Part shown: positions 8,981 through 17,673 of the stretch, one piece after another
Layout: the number at the start of each line of letters is the position of its first letter
Numbering within the stretch: the stretch's first letter is position 1
Source of the DNA: Clostridia bacterium
Lineage (GTDB): Bacteria > Bacillota > Clostridia > Saccharofermentanales > UBA5734
Reading direction: 5' to 3'
Assembly: GCA_009928985.1 (NCBI GenBank)
Contig: SABL01000008.1
Coordinates: 1-46,038, forward strand
Length of the DNA: 46,038 nt
Translations under genes and position numbers: made by a program
The notes under the pieces: model-generated
Seen by the model: the letters and a program-made list of their open reading frames with translations, nothing else
Database searches by the model: none
What the model was told of the DNA's origin: nothing

Positions 8981-9631
8981 ATGGACCCCATTACACAAAG
9001 AGTTGCCGCTCTCGGTATCCTGCCCGTGATCAAACTGGACCGCCCGGATACAGATGCCGCCCCCCTGGCCAAAGCCCTGGTTGCTGGCGGTGTCCCTGCT
9101 GCAGAAATCACTTTCCGGGCCGAAGGCGCGGATCGTGCGATCCGGATCATGCGTGAACAGTTCCCTGATATGCTGGTCGGTGCAGGCACCGTCCTTACAG
9201 TCGAGCAAGTCCACAAGGCTCATGCCGCTGGTGCCCAGTTCATCGTCTCGCCGGGACTCAACCCCAAAACCGTTGCCGCTTGCCAGGAATTGGGCTTGCC
9301 CATTTTCCCGGGCTGCATCACCCCGACTGAAATTGAAGAAGCGCTGGGCCTGGGACTGTCGACGGTCAAGTTTTTCCCCGCTGAGCAGGCTGGAGGCCTT
9401 GCCCGGATCAAAGCCATGAGTGCCCCTTTCAACATGATCAAATTCATGCCAACCGGCGGCATCAACCTGCAGAACCTGGCCAGCTATGTCAGCCAGCCCT
9501 TTATCGTGGCCTGTGGTGGCTCCTACATGGTCACCGACGAATTGATCAACAACCAGCAGTGGGACAAGATCAGCGACCTGTGCCGCGAGTCGGTTGCTGT
9601 CGTCTTGCAAGCAAGGGGTGAAAGCAAATGA
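8981..9631 (+). CDS. kdgA: KDPG aldolase / 4-hydroxy-2-oxoglutarate aldolase
   Basis: The 216-residue TIM-barrel aldolase has the catalytic Glu region AAEITFRAEGADRA, the phosphate-site VGAGTVLT, and the Schiff-base lysine at about K130 in GLGLSTVKFFPAE preceded by PGCITPTEIEE. It splits 2-keto-3-deoxy-6-phosphogluconate into pyruvate and glyceraldehyde-3-phosphate. An AAGGAG site precedes the ATG. Its stop overlaps the kinase start (ATGA). The gene is equivalent to eda/kdgA of other bacteria. Confidence 0.93.
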   Translation: MDPITQRVAALGILPVIKLDRPDTDAAPLAKALVAGGVPAAEITFRAEGADRAIRIMREQFPDMLVGAGTVLTVEQVHKAHAAGAQFIVSPGLNPKTVAACQELGLPIFPGCITPTEIEEALGLGLSTVKFFPAEQAGGLARIKAMSAPFNMIKFMPTGGINLQNLASYVSQPFIVACGGSYMVTDELINNQQWDKISDLCRESVAVVLQARGESK

Positions 9632-10653
9632 GCAAGCGTGTTGTGACTTTTGGTGAATTAATGCTTCGGTTGGCTCCTCCCGGATACGAACGTTTCGCCC
9701 AAGCCAGCACTTTGGGGGCGACCTTCGGCGGCGGTGAAGCCAATGTGGCGGTTTCCCTGGCCAACTATGGCCTGGAAGCTGATTTTGCCAGCAAGCTACC
9801 GAAACATGAAATCGGCCAGGCCGCAGTCAATTCGCTGCGCCGCTATGGTGTCGGCACCCAGCACATTGTCCGTGGTGGTAACCGCGTTGGCATTTATTTC
9901 CTGGAAAAGGGCGCCTCCCAGCGTCCGTCCAAGGTCATCTACGACCGCGCCCACTCGGCCATTGCGGAAGCTGAACCGGAAGAGTTTAACTGGGATGCCA
10001 TCCTGTCTGGCGCCGACTGGTTCCATTTCACCGGTATCACCCCGGCCCTGGGTGAAAAAGCCGCTGCCTTGACCCTGGCCGCTGTCCAGGCTGCCCGCCG
10101 CCTCGGCGTCACGGTCTCCTGCGACCTCAACTATCGCAAGAATCTGTGGAGCAAAGACCAGGCTCGCGAAGTGATGACTGGCCTGGCACCGTACATCGAT
10201 GTCTGCATTGCCAACGAAGAAGACTCAGCCGATGTCTTTGGCATCCGGGCTGCAGCAACGGATATTACGGGCGGACAGCTCAGCCATGAGGGCTACCGCG
10301 ACGTCGCTCGCCAGCTGTCCGAGACCTTCGGTTTCAAGAAGGTTGCCATCACTTTGCGTGGCTCGATCTCAGCCAATGACAACAATTGGGCAGCCCTGCT
10401 CTACGACGGCAAGGATTATTGTTTCTCCAAGAATTACCTGGTCCATATTGTCGACCGCGTCGGCGGTGGTGATAGTTTTGGCGCAGGCCTGATCTATGCC
10501 TTGCTGAACGATTTCAGTTCCCAGGACAGCATTGAATTCGCCGTTGCCGCTTCCTGCCTCAAACATTCCATCGAAGGTGACTTCAACCTGGTCAGTGTCG
10601 ACGAAGTGCAAAAGCTCGCCCAAGGTGACGCTTCCGGTCGTGTTCAGCGCTAA
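9628..10653 (+). CDS. kdgK: 2-keto-3-deoxygluconate kinase (PfkB/ribokinase family)
   Basis: The 341-residue PfkB kinase starts VVTFGELMLRL and has the GGGEANVAVSLA substrate loop near residue 32. The C-terminal PfkB signature DRVGGGDSFGAG carries the catalytic Asp and anion hole. It phosphorylates KDG to KDPG for the aldolase encoded immediately before it, with a 4-bp overlap implying coupled translation. The family alone would allow other sugars; the operon makes KDG the strong choice. A terminator follows. Confidence 0.92.
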   Translation: MSKRVVTFGELMLRLAPPGYERFAQASTLGATFGGGEANVAVSLANYGLEADFASKLPKHEIGQAAVNSLRRYGVGTQHIVRGGNRVGIYFLEKGASQRPSKVIYDRAHSAIAEAEPEEFNWDAILSGADWFHFTGITPALGEKAAALTLAAVQAARRLGVTVSCDLNYRKNLWSKDQAREVMTGLAPYIDVCIANEEDSADVFGIRAAATDITGGQLSHEGYRDVARQLSETFGFKKVAITLRGSISANDNNWAALLYDGKDYCFSKNYLVHIVDRVGGGDSFGAGLIYALLNDFSSQDSIEFAVAASCLKHSIEGDFNLVSVDEVQKLAQGDASGRVQR

Positions 10654-10712
10654 TGCCACCGCCCCTCACTTAACCTGCTTCCATCAAGTACCATCCTTTA
10701 GACCTCCCCTAG

Positions 10713-10745
10713 AAAAAGTCCGGGTTTGCATCCCCCGGACTTTTT
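10713..10745 (+). terminator. Rho-independent terminator of the hexuronate operon
   Basis: A 12-bp stem (AAAAAGTCCGGG pairing with CCCGGACTTTTT) with a nine-base loop and a terminal U-run lies 60 bp after the KDG kinase stop. Confidence 0.9.
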
Positions 10746-10774
10746 CGTGCGCGCGGTATCGAGTGAAGACAAGA

Positions 10775-10823
10775 AAACGGACCGGGATCCATGCTTTTGC
10801 CGCTGCATGTTCCCGGTCCGTTT
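10775..10823 (-). terminator. Terminator of the HAD hydrolase gene
   Basis: AAACGGACCGGGA (10775-10787) is exactly complementary to 10811-10823, with an inner CATGC/GCATG stem. Read on the minus strand it ends in TTTTC, about 30 bp beyond the HAD gene stop. It stands back to back with the operon terminator on the other strand. Confidence 0.8.
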
Positions 10824-10854
10824 GTGGATGTGTCTGATCTGAGATGAAAGTCGT

Positions 10855-11745
10855 TTAGTTCTGAGCCCAGGGAGGTGTGATGGGCAGGTATTCCTTGAAC
10901 GTTTCGATCAGACTGGCTTCATAGGATCCAGCATAGGATCCATCGAGAAACTTGGCCAAGGCTTCATCGTGGAAGCGCTGCCAGGATTTGTCTTCCTGGC
11001 CCGGCAGGATCGGGTAGAAGAGGACACCATTGGCTTTGGCAGATTCCAGGTCACCCAAGGCATCCCCCATCATGATGACTTTGTCCTTGTCATAGCGGCC
11101 CTCGATGGCTTGCTGGATTTGCACAGTCTTGTTACCGACTTCCTGGCCAGCCAGAGCGCTGAGATGGCCATAGAGGCCATGTTCAGTCCACTCTCGGGTG
11201 ATGGTTGCCTGGGCTGCTGCTGAGATGACGACAATGTCGGCCTGAGCAGCGCTTTTGGCGAGGGATTCGCGAACGCCGGGGAAGGGGGGAATATCATGGA
11301 CGATCTTATCGACCGCTTCATTGACATCCAGTGAGTAGGCCAGGGCTTTTTGCAACCAAGGGTCCTGTGTTTTAGCGATGGCATCCTTCAGGGCCGGATT
11401 GCCCAGGCGGGTTTCTTCGCTTACCCACTGGTGAAGGCTCGACAGGTCGGGAATGGCAAAACCACGCTTGTTCACTTCTGGACGTTCAGCGAGCAGGGCT
11501 ATCGCTTTCAGTGGACCAATAAAACGGTTGCAGCCGCGATCGACAGAATACAAGTTCACGAAATCCCAGCATTCGCGGGCATATTTGGCTACGGCCTGCA
11601 AGCCAAAGTTGTTGATAAAGGCTGGGCAGAAGCATTCCTTGTGCTTGATTTCCATGACATCAAAGACCGTGCCATCGCTGTCGATACAAACAAGAAAATC
11701 GTGTTGCTTTTGGAGTTGGCTTAGAGGTTTTCCGGTCGGATTCAT
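10855..11745 (-). CDS. HAD superfamily hydrolase
   Basis: The 296-residue protein has HAD motif I as LVCIDSDGTVFD (nucleophile Asp and acid/base Asp), motif II in DIVVISAAAQ, and motifs III/IV around KDKVIMMGDALGDLESA. An inserted helical cap domain covers about residues 40-160. It is probably a small-molecule phosphatase or phosphonatase-type enzyme; the substrate is not readable. GAGGAG about 10 bases before the ATG supports the start. It is a single-gene unit with its own terminator, preceded by an unusual hairpin at 11791-11824. Confidence 0.85.
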   Translation of the reverse strand: MNPTGKPLSQLQKQHDFLVCIDSDGTVFDVMEIKHKECFCPAFINNFGLQAVAKYARECWDFVNLYSVDRGCNRFIGPLKAIALLAERPEVNKRGFAIPDLSSLHQWVSEETRLGNPALKDAIAKTQDPWLQKALAYSLDVNEAVDKIVHDIPPFPGVRESLAKSAAQADIVVISAAAQATITREWTEHGLYGHLSALAGQEVGNKTVQIQQAIEGRYDKDKVIMMGDALGDLESAKANGVLFYPILPGQEDKSWQRFHDEALAKFLDGSYAGSYEASLIETFKEYLPITPPWAQN

Positions 11746-11790
11746 CAGTATTTTTCTCCTCTTGTCTTATCTCAGATCTTTTTTAAATGG

Positions 11791-11824
11791 CACTGGCCTG
11801 GCTTATGGAGAAGCCAGGCCAGTG
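11791..11824. repeat. Perfect 14-bp inverted repeat upstream of the HAD gene
   Basis: CACTGGCCTGGCTT and its exact complement are separated by six bases. No U-run follows on either strand, so it is not a classical terminator. On the minus strand it would form a hairpin in the leader of the HAD gene, 46 bp before its start. Confidence 0.6.
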
Positions 11825-11869
11825 TCTATGAGGGGGCATGTCGAAAATTGGTTCAATCATGGTTGGGCT

Positions 11870-12006
11870 TCAGGCTCCAATTTTGCCAGCCTGGCCAATC
11901 TTGTGCAGGTGGATTTCATGCTGGATCTCTCGCATGCGATCAGCAGTCAGTTCGTAGTATTTCATCGCAATGATCGAAGCAGTCCGCAATCATCGGAAAA
12001 CCTCCT
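11870..12006 (-). pseudogene. Possible remnant or small ORF resembling the C-terminus of a GPH-type sugar symporter
   Basis: The gene-poor stretch 11746-12164 contains a consensus AGGAGG (12001-12006), seven bases before an ATG at 11993 that opens only a 17-codon frame. The next frame, from ATG 11965 to a stop at 11870-11872, encodes 31 residues beginning MKYYELTADRMREIQHEI. Read in continuity after removing one base it would begin MIA..SIIAMKYYELTADRM. That resembles the end of glycoside-pentoside-hexuronide symporters (a last helix, then FYPLT.-R--EI-). I see no upstream transporter sequence, so it may be a relic or coincidence. The rest of the gap holds a hairpin and a terminator only. Confidence 0.25.
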
Positions 12007-12164
12007 TCGTTTGTTATCACCATCATGCCATTCCGATCCGATTGAAAAAATGCTCATCATGACAAGAGACTTGCAAAAGTTGCTCGAAAAATCCATCCGG
12101 TTAAGAAAAACTGCATGCAAGCAATATCTGCCAGTTACAGCTCAACATTTACCAGTTGAAAATG

Positions 12165-12203
12165 AAAAAACCGCCCTGAAACGCCTCAAACCGCTTCAGG
12201 ACA
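12165..12203 (-). terminator. Terminator of the cytidylate-kinase-like gene
   Basis: On the minus strand CCTGAAGCG pairs with CGTTTCAGG around an eight-base loop, followed by GCGGTTTTTT. It lies about 40 bp after the stop at 12243 and closes the putP-permease-kinase operon. Confidence 0.75.
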
Positions 12204-12242
12204 GTCTTTCCCAGCCTTGGTGCCTAAAAAGGGACCCCGTCC

Positions 12243-12860
12243 CTATTTGGGCAAAATTGCTTCCAGAATGATTTGCACGGTGCCTTCAATGCCAAATCTG
12301 GATGATGAAATTGACAGGTCGTAGGTGGTGCATTGGCCCCAGTGTTTCTGGGCGTAGTAGTTGTAGTATTTGGCGCGCTCGCGGTCCATTTTGCGCATCC
12401 GGTCGGAGGCTTCCTTTTCCGAAATGTTCTCGAGGGTTGTGGTGCGCTGGACTTTGAAATCCTGGCGGGCGTTGACAAACACTGAGACCAGATCAGGATC
12501 ATCCCTGAGGATGTCGTCGGCGACACGACCTACGATCACACAGGAACCTCGTTCGGCAATCTTGCGGATCGTCTGGGCCTGGATGGTGAACACGCGGTCG
12601 TTCAAATTGTAAAACAAAGTCTCGAATTCCGTGCGGTAGGGGTTGCGGATGCCATGAGGAAATCCCATGGAAGCCCAGCTGACTGGCTTCTCGTCAATGC
12701 TTTTAACGAGCTCATCGGAAAGGCCGAGATCAACAGCTGCCTGTTGGACCAGTTCCTTGTCATAACAAGGAATGCCAAGTTTTTCCGCCAATTTTGCCGC
12801 TACTTCCGAGCCGCCGCTGCCATATTCGCGGCTGATGCAGAGAATGGTTCTTTTTTCCAT
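12243..12860 (-). CDS. Cytidylate kinase-like family protein
   Basis: The 205-residue protein starts MEKRTILCISREYGSGG, a P-loop variant typical of the cytidylate kinase-like family, and continues with KLGIPCYDKELV and GSCVIVGRVADDIL. True CMP kinases have a different N-terminal loop, so the substrate is uncertain; family members are often found beside transporters or regulators. The ATG at 12860 has GGAGG seven bases upstream and is preferred to the TTG at 12914. The permease gene stops 51 bp upstream, so it is probably cotranscribed. Confidence 0.82.
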   Translation of the reverse strand: MEKRTILCISREYGSGGSEVAAKLAEKLGIPCYDKELVQQAAVDLGLSDELVKSIDEKPVSWASMGFPHGIRNPYRTEFETLFYNLNDRVFTIQAQTIRKIAERGSCVIVGRVADDILRDDPDLVSVFVNARQDFKVQRTTTLENISEKEASDRMRKMDRERAKYYNYYAQKHWGQCTTYDLSISSSRFGIEGTVQIILEAILPK

Positions 12861-12910
12861 TGCAAAACCTCCATTCCGGGCGGTGCAAGCATCCGCCTCC
12901 AAGTTACCTG

Positions 12911-14185
12911 TCAAACCCTGATGCCCCAGATCAGCCAGAGCACAAGATAGGCGGTTGTGATGGCTGCAACGGTATAAGGAATGCTGATGCGCATGAATTC
13001 CGAATTTTTGACCTCATGGCCGTTCCTGCGCAATATACCGATGCCCATGATGTTGGCCGAGGCACCGATCGGGGTCAGGTTGCCACCCAAGGTTGCGCCG
13101 GATAGAAGGCCGAAATAAAGCACCGTCGGGTCGACGTTCATGGCCGCGGCAATACCGGTCACGACCGGCAGCATCGTCGCCACATAGGGGATGTTGTCAA
13201 TAAAGGCTGAGAGCAGGACAGATGCCCACAAGATCAGCGAATACATGACAAAGACCGAATTGCCACCCATCTTGACAAACAGGGCGGCAATCGCATCGAT
13301 GACGCCGGCTTCCTGGATCCCACCGATGACGACGAAAAGGGAAGCCAGAAGGAGGATGGTAAAAAAGTCCATCTCCATCAGGGCGCGCTGCAGATAGGCG
13401 AATTTCTTATGCCGCACGACTTCATAAACCAAACCGATCAGCAGCAGAACCATGCAAATCAGACCATTGGTGATGGCAGGCTTATCGGGGATGAACGAAG
13501 CCAGGATCAAAAGGATGACTGTGCCCAGCAGCAGGTAAGTCGGGACAAAATCCTCGACTTGCGTCAGATCTCCAGCGTCAATAGTCTGGCGGTAATTCCG
13601 AAAAACGACCAGCAGCGTTGCGGTTGCTGCAACCAGGCCGATCTGGACAATCCAGAATAACCCTGGCCGGCCGTCCATCCAGAAGAAATCGAGGAAATCC
13701 ATGTTGGCATAGCCGCCCAGCAGGATCGAGGTTGTATCGCCGACCAGAGTGGCTGCGCCTTCCAGATTGGAGGCGATCGCGATGGCAATAACGCTGGGTA
13801 CCGGTGAGATTTTCAGCTTTTTGGCGATCGTCACGGCGACCGGAGCCACCATCAGGACGGTCGCCACATTGTCGACAAAAGCCGAGATGACTGCTGCGAA
13901 AACCGACAGAGCGATGATCGTCCATTTGATGTTGGGAACGGCCCGGATGATCAGGTCAGCCAGACGCGAGGGCATGCGTGATTCGATGAAGATATTGACG
14001 ATCCCCATTGTACCCGCAATCATCATCAAGACATTCCAGTCGATCGCGGAAAATACCTGGCCAAGTGGCAGGATGCCCAGCACGATGAAAAGGATCGCTG
14101 AGGCAAAGGCGACATAGGCCCGGTATTTGGGTAGAGAGATCATCAGGATATAAGTTAGAACAAAAAGAACCAGGGCTAAAATCAT
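12911..14185 (-). CDS. ArsB/NhaD-type (ion transporter superfamily) permease
   Basis: A highly hydrophobic protein of about 424 residues with 10-12 membrane segments. The duplicated superfamily signature appears as SAFVDNVATVLMVAP in the first half and SAFIDNIPYVATMLPV in the second, and substrate-loop motifs are ASNLEGAATLVGDTTS and GGNLTPIGASANIMG. These mark the ArsB/NhaD/CitMHS group; ions could be arsenite, Na+/H+ or a dicarboxylate, and sequence alone does not decide. A GTG at 14206 overlaps the putP stop (GTGA); the ATG at 14185 gives the more usual N-terminus, MILALVLFVLTY. It forms an operon with putP. Confidence 0.82.
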   Translation of the reverse strand: MILALVLFVLTYILMISLPKYRAYVAFASAILFIVLGILPLGQVFSAIDWNVLMMIAGTMGIVNIFIESRMPSRLADLIIRAVPNIKWTIIALSVFAAVISAFVDNVATVLMVAPVAVTIAKKLKISPVPSVIAIAIASNLEGAATLVGDTTSILLGGYANMDFLDFFWMDGRPGLFWIVQIGLVAATATLLVVFRNYRQTIDAGDLTQVEDFVPTYLLLGTVILLILASFIPDKPAITNGLICMVLLLIGLVYEVVRHKKFAYLQRALMEMDFFTILLLASLFVVIGGIQEAGVIDAIAALFVKMGGNSVFVMYSLILWASVLLSAFIDNIPYVATMLPVVTGIAAAMNVDPTVLYFGLLSGATLGGNLTPIGASANIMGIGILRRNGHEVKNSEFMRISIPYTVAAITTAYLVLWLIWGIRV

Positions 14186-14202
14186 GTCATTACCATCACA
14201 GA

Positions 14203-15771
14203 TCACTCTTCGTCATGGATGCGGCGGGCGTGTTCGAACTGGTCCAGCACGGACTGTTCCGGCAACTTCGTCAGCAACGAAACGATGACAATGGCCAGCG
14301 TAGAGGCGACAAAGGCTGGCAATAATTCATAGATGTTAAAGGCACCACCGAGCGGACGGACCAGCAGCTTCCAGACGAAGACCATGCCACCACCCGCCAG
14401 CATGCCGGCGATTGCACCGGCCCGGGTGGTCCGCTTCCAGAACAGGGAGAAGAGCATCAGGGGCCCGAAGGTCGCGCCAAAGCCCGCCCAGGCGAAGGAA
14501 ACGACTTTGAAGATGACGCTGTTTTCGTCGAGAGCGATGATCATGGCGACGATGGAAATCACAACCAAGGTTGCCCGGGTAGCCACGAGAATCGCCTTGT
14601 CTGAGGCTTCCTTTTTCAGGATGCCTTGGTAGATGTTCTTGGAAAAGGCTGTGGCTGAGATCAGCAGGTAGGAGTCCGAGGAGCTGATTGTGGCTGCCAG
14701 GATGCCTGCCATGACGAGACCGGCAAAGAGCGGTATGAAATAGGTTTTCGAGGTCAAAATGAAAATGTTCTCAGCTTCGCCGTGCGTGAGCAGACTAGCC
14801 GGGAAGAGTACACGGCCAACCAGACCGATCAGCAGGGCCGCACCCATGGAGATGATAACCCAGATGGTGGCGATGCGGCGGGACAGTTTTAATTCGCGTG
14901 GGTTGCGGATGCCCATGAATTTCAAAAGCACCTGCGGCATACCAAAATAGCCTAATCCCCAGGACATGGTGGAGACAATGACCAGCCAGCCATAGGGGGA
15001 TGAGGCGCCGAAAACCGGTTTGCCGGCCTCAACGAGCTGCTTGCCATCAGCGCCGAGTGTCGGGCTGGCCATGCCGAAAAAGTCGAGGAAGCCAGGGATC
15101 TGGCGGGCGTTCGCAACGATGGTGTCGATGCCACCGGCCTGGAAGATACCCACACCCAGGGCCATGGTCAGAGCGATGATCATGACAATACCCTGCATGA
15201 AGTCGGAGGCGCTTTCGGCCAGGAAACCGCCGATAAAAGTGTAAGCGATCACAAACAGCGCTCCGGCGATCATCATGTACTGGTATTTGAGACCAAACAA
15301 GGTGCTAAAGAGCTTGCCAACGGTGACAAAGCAACTGGCCGCATAAACGGTGAAAAAGATCAGGATGAACAGGGCTGCAATCGTCAGGATGACTTTCTTC
15401 TTCTCATGGAACCGGTTCGAAAAGAAGTCCGGGATCGTGATCGAGTCTCCGGCGATTTCCGAAAAATGGCGGATCCGCTTGGCGACCAAGAGCCAGTTAA
15501 GATACGTTCCGATCAGAAGACCCAGAGCTGTCCAGAAGGCATCACTCAGTCCGTAAAAATAGGCGACACCGGGCAAGCCCATCAGGAGCCAGCCGCTCAT
15601 GTCGGATGCTTCAGCTCCCATAGCGGTGACCCAGGGACCGATCGAACGCCCTCCGATGATGAAATTGTCCGAGCTCTCATTGGCCCGTTTGGCATAATAG
15701 ATGCCAATACCGATGACGACCGCGATGTATGCGAGCATCGCGACCAGGATTTGCACACTTCCGCCTTCCAT
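14203..15771 (-). CDS. putP: Sodium/proline symporter (SSS family, PutP)
   Basis: The 522-residue protein has about 13 membrane segments. PutP hallmarks are FIIGGRSIGPWVTAMGAEAS, DMSGWLLMGLPG, TYLNWLLVAKRIR, and SITIPDFFSNRF. It imports L-proline with Na+ at the plasma membrane. AGGAGA eight bases before ATG 15771 fixes the start; the frame stays open to 15900 but that part looks like leader and contains the promoter. It is first in an operon with the ArsB/NhaD permease and the cytidylate-kinase-like gene. Confidence 0.9.
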   Translation of the reverse strand: MEGGSVQILVAMLAYIAVVIGIGIYYAKRANESSDNFIIGGRSIGPWVTAMGAEASDMSGWLLMGLPGVAYFYGLSDAFWTALGLLIGTYLNWLLVAKRIRHFSEIAGDSITIPDFFSNRFHEKKKVILTIAALFILIFFTVYAASCFVTVGKLFSTLFGLKYQYMMIAGALFVIAYTFIGGFLAESASDFMQGIVMIIALTMALGVGIFQAGGIDTIVANARQIPGFLDFFGMASPTLGADGKQLVEAGKPVFGASSPYGWLVIVSTMSWGLGYFGMPQVLLKFMGIRNPRELKLSRRIATIWVIISMGAALLIGLVGRVLFPASLLTHGEAENIFILTSKTYFIPLFAGLVMAGILAATISSSDSYLLISATAFSKNIYQGILKKEASDKAILVATRATLVVISIVAMIIALDENSVIFKVVSFAWAGFGATFGPLMLFSLFWKRTTRAGAIAGMLAGGGMVFVWKLLVRPLGGAFNIYELLPAFVASTLAIVIVSLLTKLPEQSVLDQFEHARRIHDEE

Positions 15772-15864
15772 ACTGTCTCCTTCGATGTAAAATTTTCCGG
15801 GGAATGGCCGAGTTTTGTGGCGAGAAATAAAGTGCTGGTTTATGTCGGCCAGCAGTTCTCTAAT

Positions 15865-15894
15865 TTTATACCATAGATTGGAAATGAGCGTAAA
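15865..15894 (-). promoter_or_regulatory. Probable promoter of the putP operon
   Basis: On the minus strand TTTACG (15889-15894) and TATAAA (15865-15870) are 18 bp apart, roughly 95 bp before the putP start and just after the hcp terminator. Confidence 0.45.
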
Positions 15895-15916
15895 CAGCAT
15901 GATTTGACCGGGCGCA

Positions 15917-15952
15917 TAAAAAGACGGCCCTGCCTGTCAGCAGAGCCGTCTT
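15917..15952 (-). terminator. Terminator of the hcp operon
   Basis: On the minus strand AAGACGGC ... GCCGTCTT with an inner CTGC/GCAG pairing is followed by TTTTTAT, 30 bp after the hcp stop. Confidence 0.88.
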
Positions 15953-15982
15953 GGACAGGTTATCCGATCAGGGGACGTGGGA

Positions 15983-17611
15983 TCAGGCGTTCATGAAGAG
16001 CTGGATATCATCCTCAACCGTGCCGATACCAGCGATGCCAAAGGTCTCGACCAGGACCTTGGCGACATTGGGCGAGAGGAAGGCAGGCAGGGTCGGGCCG
16101 AGGTGGATGTTCTTGACACCGAGGAAGAGCAGAGCCAAAAGGACAATGACGGCCTTTTGCTCGTACCAGGCAATGTTGTAGGCGATTGGCAACTCATTGA
16201 CATCATCGAGGCCGAAGACTTCCTTGAGCTTCAAGGCGATGACCGCCAGCGAGTAGGAGTCATTGCACTGGCCAGCATCGAGGACGCGCGGGATGCCACC
16301 GATGTCACCCAGCTGGAGCTTGTTATAACGGTATTTGGCACAGCCAGCGGTCAGGATGACCGTATCCTTGGGCAGCGCTGCTGCGAAATCTGTGTAATAC
16401 TCGCGCGATTTCATGCGACCATCACAGCCCGCCATGACGAAGAACTTTTTGATCGCACCGGATTTGACAGCATCGACAACCTTGTCAGCCAAGGCCAGGA
16501 CCTGGGCGTGGGCGAAACCACCGACGATCTTACCTGTTTCGATTTCGGTCGGGGCAGGCAGCTTCTTAGCCATCTCGATGATTGCAGAGAAGTCCTTTTT
16601 GCCATTGGCATCGGCAACGATATGGGTGCAGCCTGGGAAACCAGCAGCGCCAGTCGTGAAGATACGCTGGCGGATTTCTTCTTTTTTCGGTGGCACGATG
16701 CAGTTGGTGGTGAAGAGGATCGGGCCATTGAAAGTCGCAAACTCTTCGAGCTGTTTCCACCAGGCATTGCCATAGTTGCCAACGAAATTCTCATATTTCT
16801 TGAAGGCGGGATAGTAGTTGGCTGGCAGCATTTCACTGTGGGTGTAGACGTCGACGCCTGAACCCTGAGTCTGCTCGAGGAGCTGCTCCATGTCCTTGAG
16901 GTCATGGCCAGAGATCAGGATCGCGGGATTGCCGCGGACGCCGATGTTGACCTCGGTGATTTCGGGGTTGCCGTATTTGCTGGTGTTGGCTTCATCGAGC
17001 AGAGCCATGGCAGCAACGCCCAGTTCACCAGTTTTCAGGGTCAGGGCAACCAGCTGGTCAGCTGTCAGGCTATCATCGAGTGAGGCGGCGAGGGCTTCGT
17101 AGATAAAGGCGTAGATGGCCTGGTTTTCCTTGCCCAGATTGTAAGCATGCTCAGTATAGGCAGCCATACCCTTGAGCCCATAGATGATTAGTTCGCGCAG
17201 TGAGCGAACATCTTCGTTGTCAGTTGACAGGACACCAACAACAGCAGCTTTGGCCAGCATGTCTTCTCTGGCCCCGACTTGGAAAGTGGCGGCATCGCCC
17301 CAGCTGGCAGAGACTGTGGCAGCCAGTTCATCGCGCAGCCCCAAGACTTTCATGATCTGCTTCTCGATCGCAGCATCATCAAAATTGGCATTGGTGATGG
17401 TCATGAACAGGCTGTTGATCACTTCGTAATTGACAGCCGGAATGGTTTCTGTAGCGATTTTACCCTTTGTGACGACCTCAGCTACACCCTTGCAGGCATA
17501 AATCAGAAGGTCTTCCAGATTGGCGACAGTCTCGTTCTTGCCGCAGACACCCATGACGGTGCATCCGGTGCCTTTGGCTGCTTCCTGACATTGGTAGCAG
17601 AACATACTCAT
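15983..17611 (-). CDS. hcp: Hydroxylamine reductase / hybrid cluster protein (Hcp)
   Basis: The 542-residue protein has the N-terminal cysteine pattern C5-x2-C8-x8-C17-x5-C23 ([17 protein letters not shown]), typical of hybrid-cluster proteins with a [4Fe-4S] cluster of the clostridial/Desulfovibrio kind. The hybrid-cluster ligands appear in [44 protein letters not shown] and [12 protein letters not shown]. Hcp reduces NO or hydroxylamine and takes part in nitrosative-stress defence and protein S-nitrosylation. An AGAGAGG ribosome site precedes the ATG. It lies 62 bp after the four-domain ferredoxin protein with no terminator between, so the two are probably one operon under the promoter at 19440-19468. 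Confidence 0.96.
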   Translation of the reverse strand: MSMFCYQCQEAAKGTGCTVMGVCGKNETVANLEDLLIYACKGVAEVVTKGKIATETIPAVNYEVINSLFMTITNANFDDAAIEKQIMKVLGLRDELAATVSASWGDAATFQVGAREDMLAKAAVVGVLSTDNEDVRSLRELIIYGLKGMAAYTEHAYNLGKENQAIYAFIYEALAASLDDSLTADQLVALTLKTGELGVAAMALLDEANTSKYGNPEITEVNIGVRGNPAILISGHDLKDMEQLLEQTQGSGVDVYTHSEMLPANYYPAFKKYENFVGNYGNAWWKQLEEFATFNGPILFTTNCIVPPKKEEIRQRIFTTGAAGFPGCTHIVADANGKKDFSAIIEMAKKLPAPTEIETGKIVGGFAHAQVLALADKVVDAVKSGAIKKFFVMAGCDGRMKSREYYTDFAAALPKDTVILTAGCAKYRYNKLQLGDIGGIPRVLDAGQCNDSYSLAVIALKLKEVFGLDDVNELPIAYNIAWYEQKAVIVLLALLFLGVKNIHLGPTLPAFLSPNVAKVLVETFGIAGIGTVEDDIQLFMNA

Positions 17612-17673
17612 GGAAAATACCTCTCTTTCTAATGGGACAGTTGGACGTTATTGGCTAGTCTCCTTGCAGGAGA

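Noticed and set aside
11453-12271. 272-codon plus-strand open frame over the HAD gene's 5' half and the following gap
   Set aside because: It lies antisense to a convincing HAD gene, has no ribosome site, and the product has irregular composition without recognisable motifs; it is an antisense shadow running into non-coding DNA.
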